Positions 50,833 to 59,903 of a stretch of DNA of 64,000 nucleotides are shown piece by piece; the first letter of the stretch is position 1; every line of letters starts with the position of its first letter. The DNA is from JAJRVM01 sp041752115 (lineage in GTDB: Bacteria > Planctomycetota > Planctomycetia > Pirellulales > Pirellulaceae), in NCBI GenBank assembly GCA_041752115.1, contig JBGSHS010000342.1:5459-69458 (forward strand), given 5' to 3'. A program made the position numbers and the translations under genes. Under the pieces are notes generated by a model that was not told the origin of the DNA, made no database searches, and worked only from the letters and a program-made list of their open reading frames with translations.

Positions 50833-53800
50833 CTACTGCAGATTGGACATCCCCACCTCCTGGCGGAGCCTCTTGCGAAATTGCAGAATTTCTGGTCCGC
50901 TCATGATCCGGATCGTCCAATAGAATTCGGTCATGTCGGATTCGTCTTTGAGACGTGAGTAGATGTCGCGCAAGACCGGTATGTGCTGCGGATCGTCCAG
51001 TGAGGCGATCGCTCGATAAACGAGTCGAGCCAGCGGGACACTGTCTTTGTGACCTCGCCAATACAGCAGCAGCGGCTGGAGTCCTTCTGGTTCTCCGAAT
51101 AAGGCCAGCAGGTAACCGGCGTACGCGGCACTTTCCGGATCGCTGGACGCCAGCAGCGGTCGAACATGATCTGCCTCGAGCAATCGTGGGGGCTCAGGCA
51201 CAATTGGCTTGTTGTTGCCTTGCGCGAAGTATGTGACTTCTGTGTCATTCCGCAGGAGAGAATAGGGAGTCTCAAGGCCGGTTCCTGCCAGGATTCGCAG
51301 CGACGAAGCACCTGCTGCCAGCAGCTGCAAAGCGATCTTCTGACGCTTGGCGTCCGTGCCGGAAAGCACCGCGATCGACTCCTTCATCCGGTCGCCTGGG
51401 GTCTGGATGAGCAGTTGCAGTTGAAATGCATCGGCACGAATTTCATCGGATGCGGCCGCGTCGTCCATCAAACGACGTGCCTCCTGCGTGGCTTTGTCCG
51501 CCTCCACGTTGGCGTACAATTCGATCGCTATCAGCTGTTTCATGGAAGGGCCCGAGGCAATATGAGGTTCGATGGCCGTAACAGCCACTTGGCGCTGTTG
51601 GGGCGTCATCGAGGATGGATCGTAGTAACCGCTTCCCAGGCAGGCCTGTTGGAGCGCGTATCCCAACGTGGAAAGGAGCTCACGTGAGAGATTCTCCCGT
51701 TCGAGCAACTGCCAATAAACGTCGCTGTCACCCGAATCGTCGACGTCGCGCAGGCTGCTGACCAGCGCGGCTCGCGTGGTGTCGTTCGGTGCCAGCCCCT
51801 CGAATTTCCAGAAGAGATCTCGCCGCTGCGGTCCTGCCAGCCAGGGAAACACCGCGGAAGAGGCGGTGAGCAGTTCGCGATCTTCCGAGACTGCCGAGAG
51901 CAGCACTGGCAACGACGCGTCGCCATGTCCCAGTGGAACCAGGGCCACAGCGGCCGCCTGCCGCTCGGTGATTGACCCAGCTTGGAGCATGGCAGTCAGC
52001 GGCGCAATCAGGTCGTTGGTCCACGCTGCGCGATGTTGGCCCGCGTGGAACTCTGCCAGCCACTGGTCGGTGACTTTGCCTTCTCCACCGCCCTCCCCAG
52101 ACGTCCACGGTGTAGCTAACGGTGGCACCGCGGGAAGCGGGACGGCGAGTACCGGTGGATTATCCGGCGACAGAATGGGCTCTCCAGTGGGCGACCCTGA
52201 CGGAGCTACCGTCACGGGAGCGGATTGTGTGGTGGGGGGCACTATCCGTGGCGCTGACGGGCGAGCCACCAGTGCACCACTCTCTGACGGAATCGGTTCC
52301 ACCGGCGGTTCGGTGGGCTCTGACGTGGCAGACGCCGCCGACTCCTCCGACGGCGCGTCGGTCGGGGCCTCATCGGGCGGCAACTCCGAATCGCCCGGTG
52401 CTGAAGATCGTGGTGCCAACACTCGCAGTGCTCCTTGGAGCAAACGAGTGGCCAGCCCAGGTTGCCGCTCAATTCGGATGTTGGGCTCATCCAGATTCTC
52501 CACCATCGTGATCGACACTCCTGCGCCAAACGGATCCACGTCACCACTCTGACCAGGACGCATCTGCTGCAGTACGGCAAGTGCCGACTTGGCCGCGGCC
52601 ATTCGCACGTCCTCGTTCGGGCTGCTGAGCGCCGGAACCAGGACGTCCTGGGCGTGATCGGGATCGACCTGACACAGACCGGTCACGGCGGCTGCCTGCA
52701 ACTTCGGATCCTGCTGTTCCAGGAATGCGCGCAGCTGCGGGACGGCCTGCTGCCGCATATGTTCTCCTCCGGCCAGGATGGAGACGATTTTTTCGGCCAG
52801 CGGAGGATGCTTCATCGCCGCCTGCACCAGCGGCTCCACCGCCCGCTCGGCATTGACGTACTGAAGCGCCGTGATCACCCGGCTGACGACAAACGCATCT
52901 GGATCCGACAGACGCTTCAGCAACGCGTCGTAGATATCGGTGTCTTCATCATCGTTCTTGGTGTCGGGCCCCAACGACTCGTACCGGAATCGCTCAATCA
53001 CCTCACCGATTCCCTCTGCCGCTTCGGCTCGCACCTGCCAGCTGTCGTGGTCGAGCAGCTTCAAGAGCGCGGGAACCACCCGCTTGTCTCTTACCGCTCG
53101 GAAATAGCGGACGCCATGTACCACCAGATCAGGGTCGGACTCCTGTTGCACATAGGCCATCACGTCGGCCACAAGAGCCGTTGGAGCGTCCTCCGACAGT
53201 TGCTTCAACACCGCCGCTCGCACATTGGGCTCGGGATCTCTGAGGAGTCCGACGAGTGCGGCTGTGGCCTGTTTGCCGCCGGCGTTGCGCAATCCGCGCA
53301 GGCTGAGTTCTCGCACCAACGGATCCGGGTCGCTGAACAACTCCAACAGCAGCGGTTGCAGCTGATCGGTGGCCGACTCAGCCAGTTCTCCCGCCGCCTG
53401 ATGGCGGACCTGCGGATCGGGATCAGCCAGACGCTCCAGCCCGCCGGGCCAAGTCAGCGCGATACTGCCTCCGGCAACAAGCCGATAACGCAGAGTGAGC
53501 AGCCGTTGTCGATCGTGATCGGTCGAGGCCTCCTGCAGTTGCGACACAACGTCCGGTAAGGCGGCTTTGCCCAGCCGCGCCAGGCGTTCACGAATGGCCG
53601 CCGCCTCTTCCTCGTCCGCCAATAACATGCGTTGCAGCTCGGTGAGCAGCGATTGACGTTGCTCGTCGCTCAATGTCTCTGGAGTAGGGGCGGGAGCATT
53701 GGGATCGAGCGTTTGCAGCCATTGGTCGACCGCCGCCCTGCGTTCGGGCGTAAGCGTCTCACTCTGCCAAGGGTCGATGCCAGCAACAGGGGCCTGCCAA

Positions 53801-54489
53801 TGCTCCAGCAGTTCCAGACTGCTCAGTCTGGCCGATAGACTCCCTTCGTGGAGAGACTTCACGACTGCCTTGCCCGCTACCTGCGGACAGGGCAGGAGAC
53901 GACGTATGGCCGCTTCACGCACTGTCGCATCACGGTGTTCAAACTGGCGCACCAGACGCATGACTTCCAGCATGGTCGGCTCGTCCTCGCCCAGCAGCAG
54001 TTCATCGGTTGCCGTAGTGGCTTCGTTTAATGCCTCGCGTAACCACTCCACCAGCTCGTCCGCCGGCATGTATCCATCGCGAAACTTCAGCAGACGACCG
54101 CGTGCATTGAGTACCCGCAGCGCAGGGATAGGGCCGACGTTGAGCTTGCGAGCCTCCTGGGGCGCGTTGTCCACGTCCAGGTACACAAGCGTCCATTGAC
54201 TCAACGGCAACTGCATGGCATGCTCGCCCAACTCCTGTTCGAGTTTCCGGCACCACGAACATGACTGGCTCCCCAGCCGCACAAGTATCGGTCGCTGGTT
54301 GGCCAAGGCGTCCCGGTACGCGGCGGGAAGGTCACTGTGCCAGACGAGGGCCGTTGGATCGGCCGGCGCAGGTTCCGTATCCTCCTGTGCCGCGAGTGAC
54401 GGCGAAGAGAGCAGCCGCCCGCACAGCACCCCGCAGATCCAGATCACGACGATGCACGTAGGGGGCCGCCGGATCACCAGCTGCGGCAT
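50833..54489 (-). CDS. Exported thioredoxin-like and HEAT-repeat protein
   Basis: A 1218-residue protein. After a signal segment (about residues 12-34) comes a thioredoxin-fold domain (about 45-155): ILVRLGSQSCSWCRKLEQEL with a CxxC (Cys77, Cys80) of SoxW/DsbD-type, then VYLDVDNAPQEARKLNVGPIPALRVL. It continues with many HEAT-like repeats (SDPDPLVRELSLRGLRNAGG, LLDHDSWQVRAEAAEGIGEV) and a Pro/Ser/Thr-rich linker at about 690-800 (residues PPVEPIPSESG and similar), then further helical repeats to the end. A role as a scaffold with redox activity is inferred. ATG 54489 has GAGGAG four bases upstream. Its longer open frame upstream overlaps the cytochrome gene. Confidence 0.85.
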   Translation of the reverse strand: MPQLVIRRPPTCIVVIWICGVLCGRLLSSPSLAAQEDTEPAPADPTALVWHSDLPAAYRDALANQRPILVRLGSQSCSWCRKLEQELGEHAMQLPLSQWTLVYLDVDNAPQEARKLNVGPIPALRVLNARGRLLKFRDGYMPADELVEWLREALNEATTATDELLLGEDEPTMLEVMRLVRQFEHRDATVREAAIRRLLPCPQVAGKAVVKSLHEGSLSARLSSLELLEHWQAPVAGIDPWQSETLTPERRAAVDQWLQTLDPNAPAPTPETLSDEQRQSLLTELQRMLLADEEEAAAIRERLARLGKAALPDVVSQLQEASTDHDRQRLLTLRYRLVAGGSIALTWPGGLERLADPDPQVRHQAAGELAESATDQLQPLLLELFSDPDPLVRELSLRGLRNAGGKQATAALVGLLRDPEPNVRAAVLKQLSEDAPTALVADVMAYVQQESDPDLVVHGVRYFRAVRDKRVVPALLKLLDHDSWQVRAEAAEGIGEVIERFRYESLGPDTKNDDEDTDIYDALLKRLSDPDAFVVSRVITALQYVNAERAVEPLVQAAMKHPPLAEKIVSILAGGEHMRQQAVPQLRAFLEQQDPKLQAAAVTGLCQVDPDHAQDVLVPALSSPNEDVRMAAAKSALAVLQQMRPGQSGDVDPFGAGVSITMVENLDEPNIRIERQPGLATRLLQGALRVLAPRSSAPGDSELPPDEAPTDAPSEESAASATSEPTEPPVEPIPSESGALVARPSAPRIVPPTTQSAPVTVAPSGSPTGEPILSPDNPPVLAVPLPAVPPLATPWTSGEGGGEGKVTDQWLAEFHAGQHRAAWTNDLIAPLTAMLQAGSITERQAAAVALVPLGHGDASLPVLLSAVSEDRELLTASSAVFPWLAGPQRRDLFWKFEGLAPNDTTRAALVSSLRDVDDSGDSDVYWQLLERENLSRELLSTLGYALQQACLGSGYYDPSSMTPQQRQVAVTAIEPHIASGPSMKQLIAIELYANVEADKATQEARRLMDDAAASDEIRADAFQLQLLIQTPGDRMKESIAVLSGTDAKRQKIALQLLAAGASSLRILAGTGLETPYSLLRNDTEVTYFAQGNNKPIVPEPPRLLEADHVRPLLASSDPESAAYAGYLLALFGEPEGLQPLLLYWRGHKDSVPLARLVYRAIASLDDPQHIPVLRDIYSRLKDESDMTEFYWTIRIMSGPEILQFRKRLRQEVGMSNLQ

Positions 54490-54652
54490 GTGCTCCTCAG
54501 ACAGACATGCATCCCGTGGTGCGCCGTGCGACGTGGAACTGGTTGCGCCGTTCGGTATTGGGCGAAGCGGTGCACGGACCACTTCGGTAGCGTGTGCCTT
54601 TTCCATTGTCCGCTTAACTGCGGTCGGCACGGGTGAGCGGTTAACACTCATC

Positions 54653-56053
54653 TCAATCTGCTCCGTTGGATGGGGCCGCGAAACGGCTTGTCGATTGACC
54701 ATCGGCGTCCTGCTGTTCGGTGCCGTGGGTAATCTTGGCCCAGTACGCATCGTAGGCAAACTTCGGGCTGTTTTCGCGGTCGTGGCAGTGTACGCATTGA
54801 TCGCTGGCTCGGCGAAAGAAAGGGGTGTGCACGTCGGAGTCTTCACAGTGGGCATACGAGGCGCCGTGGCAGCTCTCGCAACCGACGTCATATCGATCGC
54901 GACTGCGCGCGGCCGACACGAATCCGCCGGGAATTCCGTAGCTGGTCGTATGGCATTGTTGACAATAGGGGTCGACTTCCGACCCCGTCGCGGCCAGAGT
55001 GTGCCAGGCTTCCGCGTGTTTCGATTTGTCCCACAGAAGGCAGTCGTCCAGATGGCATTCGCGACACCGCTCGGTTCCCGCGACCAGGAAGTTCTCCGGG
55101 GATTGCGCCGTGGAAGCAAATAGGGTGGCTGCAAACGACGTCTGCGAGGCTGAAAAGTCCCGTTTCCTCAGTTCACCGTAGAATTGCCTCAAGTTCTCCT
55201 GCTGTCGGACATCATCGGCGAAGTGCTCGTCCATTTCGACGATCGTCCCGGCCCACCGACCTCCACGCAGTCTGTCCGGAGCGGACAGTTCGGCCAGGTA
55301 CTTGCCTTTGCTGGTGGCTGAGGCGAGAAGGGTCGGACCGACAGACTGAGGGACGATGCTCTGCATGGTGGGGCCGCCGAGGACTGCGTCGACTTCCGGT
55401 ATGCTCGCTGCCAGGCTCTCCAGCTCCGCTTTCGGGAGGTAGGCCAGAACAACAATCGCATCGGGCCGCTCGGGGAGTTCCGCCAGCACCTGCAGGATCG
55501 ACTCGCGGGGCGGATCAACTTGCAGTTCGTCCAGTTGCTCCGAATCAGAGAGGACGCCCAGCAAGGCCAGGCGACCTCGCGATGTGTCGGTCATGATCAC
55601 GGGAGCACCGAGCAGCTTGCCTTGTCGATCTCGCACATTGCAGCTCAGCCATGGAATGCCAGACGCTCGTTGAATGGACCGCAGTTGGTCGGAGCCCAGC
55701 TGCGCCTCCCCGGCACCGATATTGTGCGCGGCGATCTGCAGAGCCATTTCGCCTTGAATAATCGCCTCGAACTTTGCCACGTCGTAAGGCGATGTCCCGC
55801 CCGGAGCACCACCCGTATCGACATACACCACCTCGTTGACAGCGCGAAGCTGCTTGATGTACGTACCGCGCCGCAGCAGGCCACCGGATTGGTTCGACGT
55901 ACACCCGCACGGCACAATCCACCCCGCGGTGTCGCCGCTCGCGACCACACGCAGCGGTCTGGCGGTCTGCTCGACGACGCGATCCCGGCATGCCGGCACG
56001 AGCGCCAGCAGGCAGGCGGCGAAGTACCAGCAGAATCGCGAACTGCTTGTCAT
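54653..56053 (-). CDS. Tetraheme cytochrome c lipoprotein with a degenerate metallophosphatase-like domain
   Basis: A 466-residue predicted lipoprotein: signal FAACLLALVPAC with lipobox Cys22. Residues about 35-310 resemble the UshA/5'-nucleotidase-like metallophosphatase fold, beginning VVASGDTAGWIVPCGCTSNQ, but the expected metal ligands (Asp-x-His of NDxHG, Asn-His of GNHE) are replaced by GDTAGW and HNIGAGEAQLG-like sequence. The C-terminal third has four c-type heme sites, CRECH (330-334), CQQCH (364-368), CESCH (392-396) and CVHCH (420-424), similar to cytochrome c554-type proteins. It probably faces the periplasm and carries electrons. ATG 56053 follows the DUF4159 stop by 81 bases. 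Confidence 0.85.
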   Translation of the reverse strand: MTSSSRFCWYFAACLLALVPACRDRVVEQTARPLRVVASGDTAGWIVPCGCTSNQSGGLLRRGTYIKQLRAVNEVVYVDTGGAPGGTSPYDVAKFEAIIQGEMALQIAAHNIGAGEAQLGSDQLRSIQRASGIPWLSCNVRDRQGKLLGAPVIMTDTSRGRLALLGVLSDSEQLDELQVDPPRESILQVLAELPERPDAIVVLAYLPKAELESLAASIPEVDAVLGGPTMQSIVPQSVGPTLLASATSKGKYLAELSAPDRLRGGRWAGTIVEMDEHFADDVRQQENLRQFYGELRKRDFSASQTSFAATLFASTAQSPENFLVAGTERCRECHLDDCLLWDKSKHAEAWHTLAATGSEVDPYCQQCHTTSYGIPGGFVSAARSRDRYDVGCESCHGASYAHCEDSDVHTPFFRRASDQCVHCHDRENSPKFAYDAYWAKITHGTEQQDADGQSTSRFAAPSNGAD

Positions 56054-56134
56054 CGTCCTGACCCGGCGTGGAGGCCCGACCACCGGATCGCGGGTAATCG
56101 CGGCAGCCGTTGGCCCCAAGTGGAGTTTCTCGTG

Positions 56135-56977
56135 TTAGTGCGTGAGCGCGTACGCCAGAATGTTTACATTCACATCAAGGGAGTTAGTGATTTCGTTGCC
56201 GCCACAGCAGCAGCATCCCTGCATGTGCGCCGTGTCGTTCAAACCGTCCTGGGAGTAGATGATCGCCAGACGTTCGTGGAACGTGATGCCCTCCAGCGGC
56301 CGGGGCGTGCCGTGCTTGGTCTGCAACTGACTGATATCGAGCACCGTGTGAAACACCGGATGCTCCATACCCAGTGGTTGCAGCGAATGGTCGGCGAAGA
56401 TGGAGGACATCTCCCGGCGAAACGAACGATCCCACTCTTCAGACGAACAGCCGGCCGAGGCGAGAAGGAACCCACCTCGCTCGACATAGCGACGCAAGTT
56501 CTCCCGCTCCTGCTCGGTCAGCTCGAAGGTCCCTTCACCGGTCATGATCAGGAGCGGATGCGAGTAGATCTCATCGTCGCCGAGCTTGACGGCATGGAAT
56601 CGGCGACTGGTGGAAATCGCCGTTTCCTTTTCCGCTTTGATCAGAAAATGGTCCGAAAAGCACTGGCTGCTCTTAACGCCCGCATAGACCAGGTTGGCGA
56701 CGTGCACGACACCGTCCGGCTCACCGCCCGTTTGTCGCGGATCGGGTACCTGCTCTGGGCCCTTGTCTTGCAGACCCTTTCGGTCGGCGTTCGGCTGGGT
56801 GGCTTTCACGGAATCGGCCGCCGGTTGCGTGTCCTCACACCGCGCGACAGCCGTCCACTCGGAAAACGCGCTCAGCAGCATCAAGCTCACCACGATGCTG
56901 CCGGGCAAACGCCTCGTTCGCCGAGCTGAGGTGTGCCTCTCTTCCGCCCCACGCCACATGGGCACCGATCGTTGCAT
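56135..56977 (-). CDS. DUF4159 protein with a Cys4 patch
   Basis: A 280-residue protein with a hydrophobic N-terminal segment (GSIVVSLMLLSAFSEWTAVA). DUF4159 elements are HPLLIMTGEGTFELTEQERENL, RRYVERGGFLLASAGCSSEEWDRSFRREM and EHPVFHTVLD, with a final NILAYALTH. Near the C-terminus is HMQGCCCCGGNEI: four consecutive Cys, encoded TGC TGC TGC TGT. In other DUF4159 proteins I recall different residues at that place. A metal or redox role is speculative. ATG 56977 has GGAGAT upstream. It lies between the DUF4175-like and cytochrome genes, each 81 bases away, and is a standard member of MoxR/BatA clusters. Confidence 0.85.
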   Translation of the reverse strand: MQRSVPMWRGAEERHTSARRTRRLPGSIVVSLMLLSAFSEWTAVARCEDTQPAADSVKATQPNADRKGLQDKGPEQVPDPRQTGGEPDGVVHVANLVYAGVKSSQCFSDHFLIKAEKETAISTSRRFHAVKLGDDEIYSHPLLIMTGEGTFELTEQERENLRRYVERGGFLLASAGCSSEEWDRSFRREMSSIFADHSLQPLGMEHPVFHTVLDISQLQTKHGTPRPLEGITFHERLAIIYSQDGLNDTAHMQGCCCCGGNEITNSLDVNVNILAYALTH

Positions 56978-57058
56978 GGCATATCTCCTCGTGAACGAGT
57001 GTTGTGTTCCGTGTTGATGCTGTCTGTCCATCGCGGTTCTGGCGAATTGCCGGCAAGG

Positions 57059-59893
57059 CTATTGCTTGCCAGTTTCTTCGGTAATTCGCAGAAAGTACTG
57101 GCCGACGCGCTGGCGATATGCAGGGGGAATCATTCCTTCGCTGGCCGCCGATGCCGTATCGGCGCGATCGGAGGGAAAGAGGAATGGTCGATCCTCGCCC
57201 GCGGCTGTATGTGCACCAGCACCGCCGCCCTGCTGATAGTCGTCGGGTCCGGAACCGCGACCAGCCGGCCCGATGATTCCCGGCAGGTTCCCGTACAATC
57301 CCATCTGACTCGCGCCGCCGAGTTGAGCACTGTAGCCACTGCCGGCCATGCCGCCGGCACCCGAGCCGCTGCCAAACCCGGCCTGAGCGAGCAATTGCTG
57401 GGCGGTCGAGCCGAGACAGTCGCCCAGCGATGGCTGGAATGCCAACAGGCAATTTTCGCATCCTTCTCCAATGCCCTGGCATTTCTTGATGAACCGTTCC
57501 AGGATGTCCGCAGCGCGAGTCGCCTGAGCCTGGGCCTCGGTCCCCTGCTGCTCATTCAAGGCTGTCTTGGCGGCGTCCATCGCGTCTGCGGCGTCGCTCT
57601 CGCGAACCGCCGCGACGAATTCGGTGGCAGTGTCTCGCAGCTTGTCAAATTCTTCCTGATCCGGCAACAGTCTGACATGCTCTTCAATGTCACGGAGCAG
57701 ACGATCCAGCTCGTCACCTAATCGCATTTGCTCCGCTTCCATTTCGTGCATGCGAGCGGCCGTGGCCGTGGGGACATCGCCATCCTGCCCCTTGATGGTG
57801 GTCAGCCGATCTGCCAGATCGCGCTGACGCTGTGCCAGAGCCACAAACCTCGCCTGATCCTGCAGCAGGGGGTAGACACGGGCGAGCAATTCTAGTGGTT
57901 CCATCGCCTCCTTCTTCAGGCCTTGACGATTCGCTGACAGCTGCTGCATCAACTCCTGCAGTTGCTCGGACAGCTGGGTGTTGGTGAGCTGTGCGTCATT
58001 GGACGATGCGGCCAACGATTTCGCGGCTCGGCTCAGTTCGTCGGCGAGGCGTTGGAGATGCTGGTTCAGCTCGCGGTCGGCATCGTACGGCAGCGGTTCC
58101 GCGGCCGACTCAGCAATCTCGGCGGCGTGCTCGCGTAACGCATCCAGCAGTTGCTTGAGTTCGTCTCGGCGAGCGTCCGCAACGGTGGCATCGCGGTCCG
58201 CGTCGGCGATTTGTTTCTGTAACTCAGCGATCTTCTCCAGCATCGATTCAAGTCGCCGCTCCGCCGCCTGATACTTGGACATCAGAGCCTGGAGTCCCTG
58301 TTGTTGACGCAGCAGACGCTCGAATTCCGCTTGCGAGATGATGCGGATGGTCGCTACAACCGTTTCTGCCCCTTTCGGGCCGGCCGGGTCGTTGTCTTCG
58401 GCCCGCACGAACAGCTTGATTTCGTCGCCCGGCGACAGTCCATAATCGGCCAGCGGCAACCGCGTCTGGTCATGCCACCGGCGTGGAGCAGGAGTATCGA
58501 CTTGCCAAGCTCGCGGCAACGGGCGCGAGTTGTTCAGACTGCGAAACAACTGAACATGGGCAATGCCATAATCGTCTTCCGCAGCTGCGGAAATCGGCAC
58601 CTCTGCGCTGGGAGTGGCCAGCGAATACGGCTGGGGCGCGAGCAGACGCGCGTAGGGAGTCTGGTCGGTCAGCAGCGTGATGTTGCCGTTAAAGGGATCT
58701 TGGGACGATTGACCGGTAACATCCGTCACGGCCAGCTCAAACTTGCCCGCCGAGTCGATGATGAACCCGCCGCTGACTTCATGACTCTCCGCCGAAAGCG
58801 GCTGCAACGCAATCTCCTGTGTTCCATTGGTTCCCTCGACGGTGAACGAGCCCCCGCTCAGTGGTCGGTTGCTCTTGGCCGAAACGATGACATTCGTCCC
58901 CGGCAGACCTGAGAGTCCGTTCTTGGGGAGTGGGCCTTCGTACGACGGTTCGTTCGTGTAGGACGGTGGCGTTACTCTAAACTGAACCGACTCGATCAAC
59001 GGCACCGTCACCACCTCCAGACGAAAACGCCGGCTGCGTGCCCGGTCCGCGCGCACATAGTATTGAGCCGGCTCCGTAACCTGAGTGAGTGTGGTGCGCC
59101 AGCGCTGTCCCGGTTCCGAGAACATCGGCAGCACTTCCTCATCCGTTCCGTCGTCGAGGATCAACTGAAGCTGTTCCGCTGAGCCCACAACTACGATCGC
59201 CTCGATCTCCAGATCCGATCCGTAAATCACTTGCGAGTCACCTGGCTGCACGGCAAAACGGACCTGGGAGAAAGGTGGAACGTCGGAATAGGGATTGAGG
59301 AATCGGTTCAGCTCGGTCCCGGTGAGTGTGGGAAGAAACAGTGCTGCCAGAGCCGTCGACAATGCCAAGACGCCACACGTGCCAGCCGCCTTGCGCAGTG
59401 GCTGGAAGGAGACCGCCTGCGACGCGGGTACGGTCTCTGCCAACTGCGTGGCTTGATCGACCGCCACGCTTGCCAATCCGGCAGTCAACCTGCTCCCCGT
59501 CGTGGCTTTCTCAGTGCCAAGTTGCTGAGACAATTCCCAACCGCTGACAATGAAACCTCCGCCGTTGGCGGCATGATCTAATCGCCGAGCGGCATGGGAG
59601 TAGCGGGCAGAGGTGATGGCTCTGGCCAACACAAGCGTGAACAGCAGCAGACCAGCCACCAAGGCACTCGCACTCGCGCCCAGTCGCCACTGCGGGGACA
59701 GTTCCCACAACAGGTCGAGCCAGACGCTGGCCAGCAGGACTAGCCCGATCAGCGCCAGCCCCCAGCACACGCCGGAGGTGCCACCTATCAGAATGAGTCG
59801 ATGACGGATGCGTCGCAGATAGTCCTGCAATCGTGCGCTCGGCATAGTCCCTCTGCTCCGAGTCGACCCGGCCGGAGAATGATCGTCCGGCAT
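57059..59893 (-). CDS. Large membrane and coiled-coil protein, DUF4175-like
   Basis: A 944-residue protein. Two to three N-terminal membrane segments (LILIGGTSGVCWGLALIGLVLLASVWLD-like region at about 33-60, and LVAGLLLFTLVLARAITSA at 75-93, and another near 175) are followed by a beta-rich extracytoplasmic part with FRVTPPSYTNEPSYEG-type motif. From about residue 520 it is a long Glu/Ala/Leu-rich coiled coil, then a Gly-rich stretch (GFGSGSGAGGMAGSGY) and a short end. The pattern fits the uncharacterised 'DUF4175-like' protein of planctomycete MoxR/BatA clusters. ATG 59893 is used, 10 bases after the vWA gene stop; ATG 59845 with AGAGGG upstream is a good alternative. Confidence 0.78.
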   Translation of the reverse strand: MPDDHSPAGSTRSRGTMPSARLQDYLRRIRHRLILIGGTSGVCWGLALIGLVLLASVWLDLLWELSPQWRLGASASALVAGLLLFTLVLARAITSARYSHAARRLDHAANGGGFIVSGWELSQQLGTEKATTGSRLTAGLASVAVDQATQLAETVPASQAVSFQPLRKAAGTCGVLALSTALAALFLPTLTGTELNRFLNPYSDVPPFSQVRFAVQPGDSQVIYGSDLEIEAIVVVGSAEQLQLILDDGTDEEVLPMFSEPGQRWRTTLTQVTEPAQYYVRADRARSRRFRLEVVTVPLIESVQFRVTPPSYTNEPSYEGPLPKNGLSGLPGTNVIVSAKSNRPLSGGSFTVEGTNGTQEIALQPLSAESHEVSGGFIIDSAGKFELAVTDVTGQSSQDPFNGNITLLTDQTPYARLLAPQPYSLATPSAEVPISAAAEDDYGIAHVQLFRSLNNSRPLPRAWQVDTPAPRRWHDQTRLPLADYGLSPGDEIKLFVRAEDNDPAGPKGAETVVATIRIISQAEFERLLRQQQGLQALMSKYQAAERRLESMLEKIAELQKQIADADRDATVADARRDELKQLLDALREHAAEIAESAAEPLPYDADRELNQHLQRLADELSRAAKSLAASSNDAQLTNTQLSEQLQELMQQLSANRQGLKKEAMEPLELLARVYPLLQDQARFVALAQRQRDLADRLTTIKGQDGDVPTATAARMHEMEAEQMRLGDELDRLLRDIEEHVRLLPDQEEFDKLRDTATEFVAAVRESDAADAMDAAKTALNEQQGTEAQAQATRAADILERFIKKCQGIGEGCENCLLAFQPSLGDCLGSTAQQLLAQAGFGSGSGAGGMAGSGYSAQLGGASQMGLYGNLPGIIGPAGRGSGPDDYQQGGGAGAHTAAGEDRPFLFPSDRADTASAASEGMIPPAYRQRVGQYFLRITEETGKQ

Positions 59894-59903
59894 GGGGCGA
59901 CTT

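Noticed and set aside
52435..53559. Long plus-strand open frame opposite the Trx-HEAT gene
   Set aside because: The product is His/Gln/Arg-rich and follows the complement of the HEAT repeats.
55520..56929. Long plus-strand open frame opposite the cytochrome and DUF4159 genes
   Set aside because: It crosses two genes on the other strand and has no coherent sequence.
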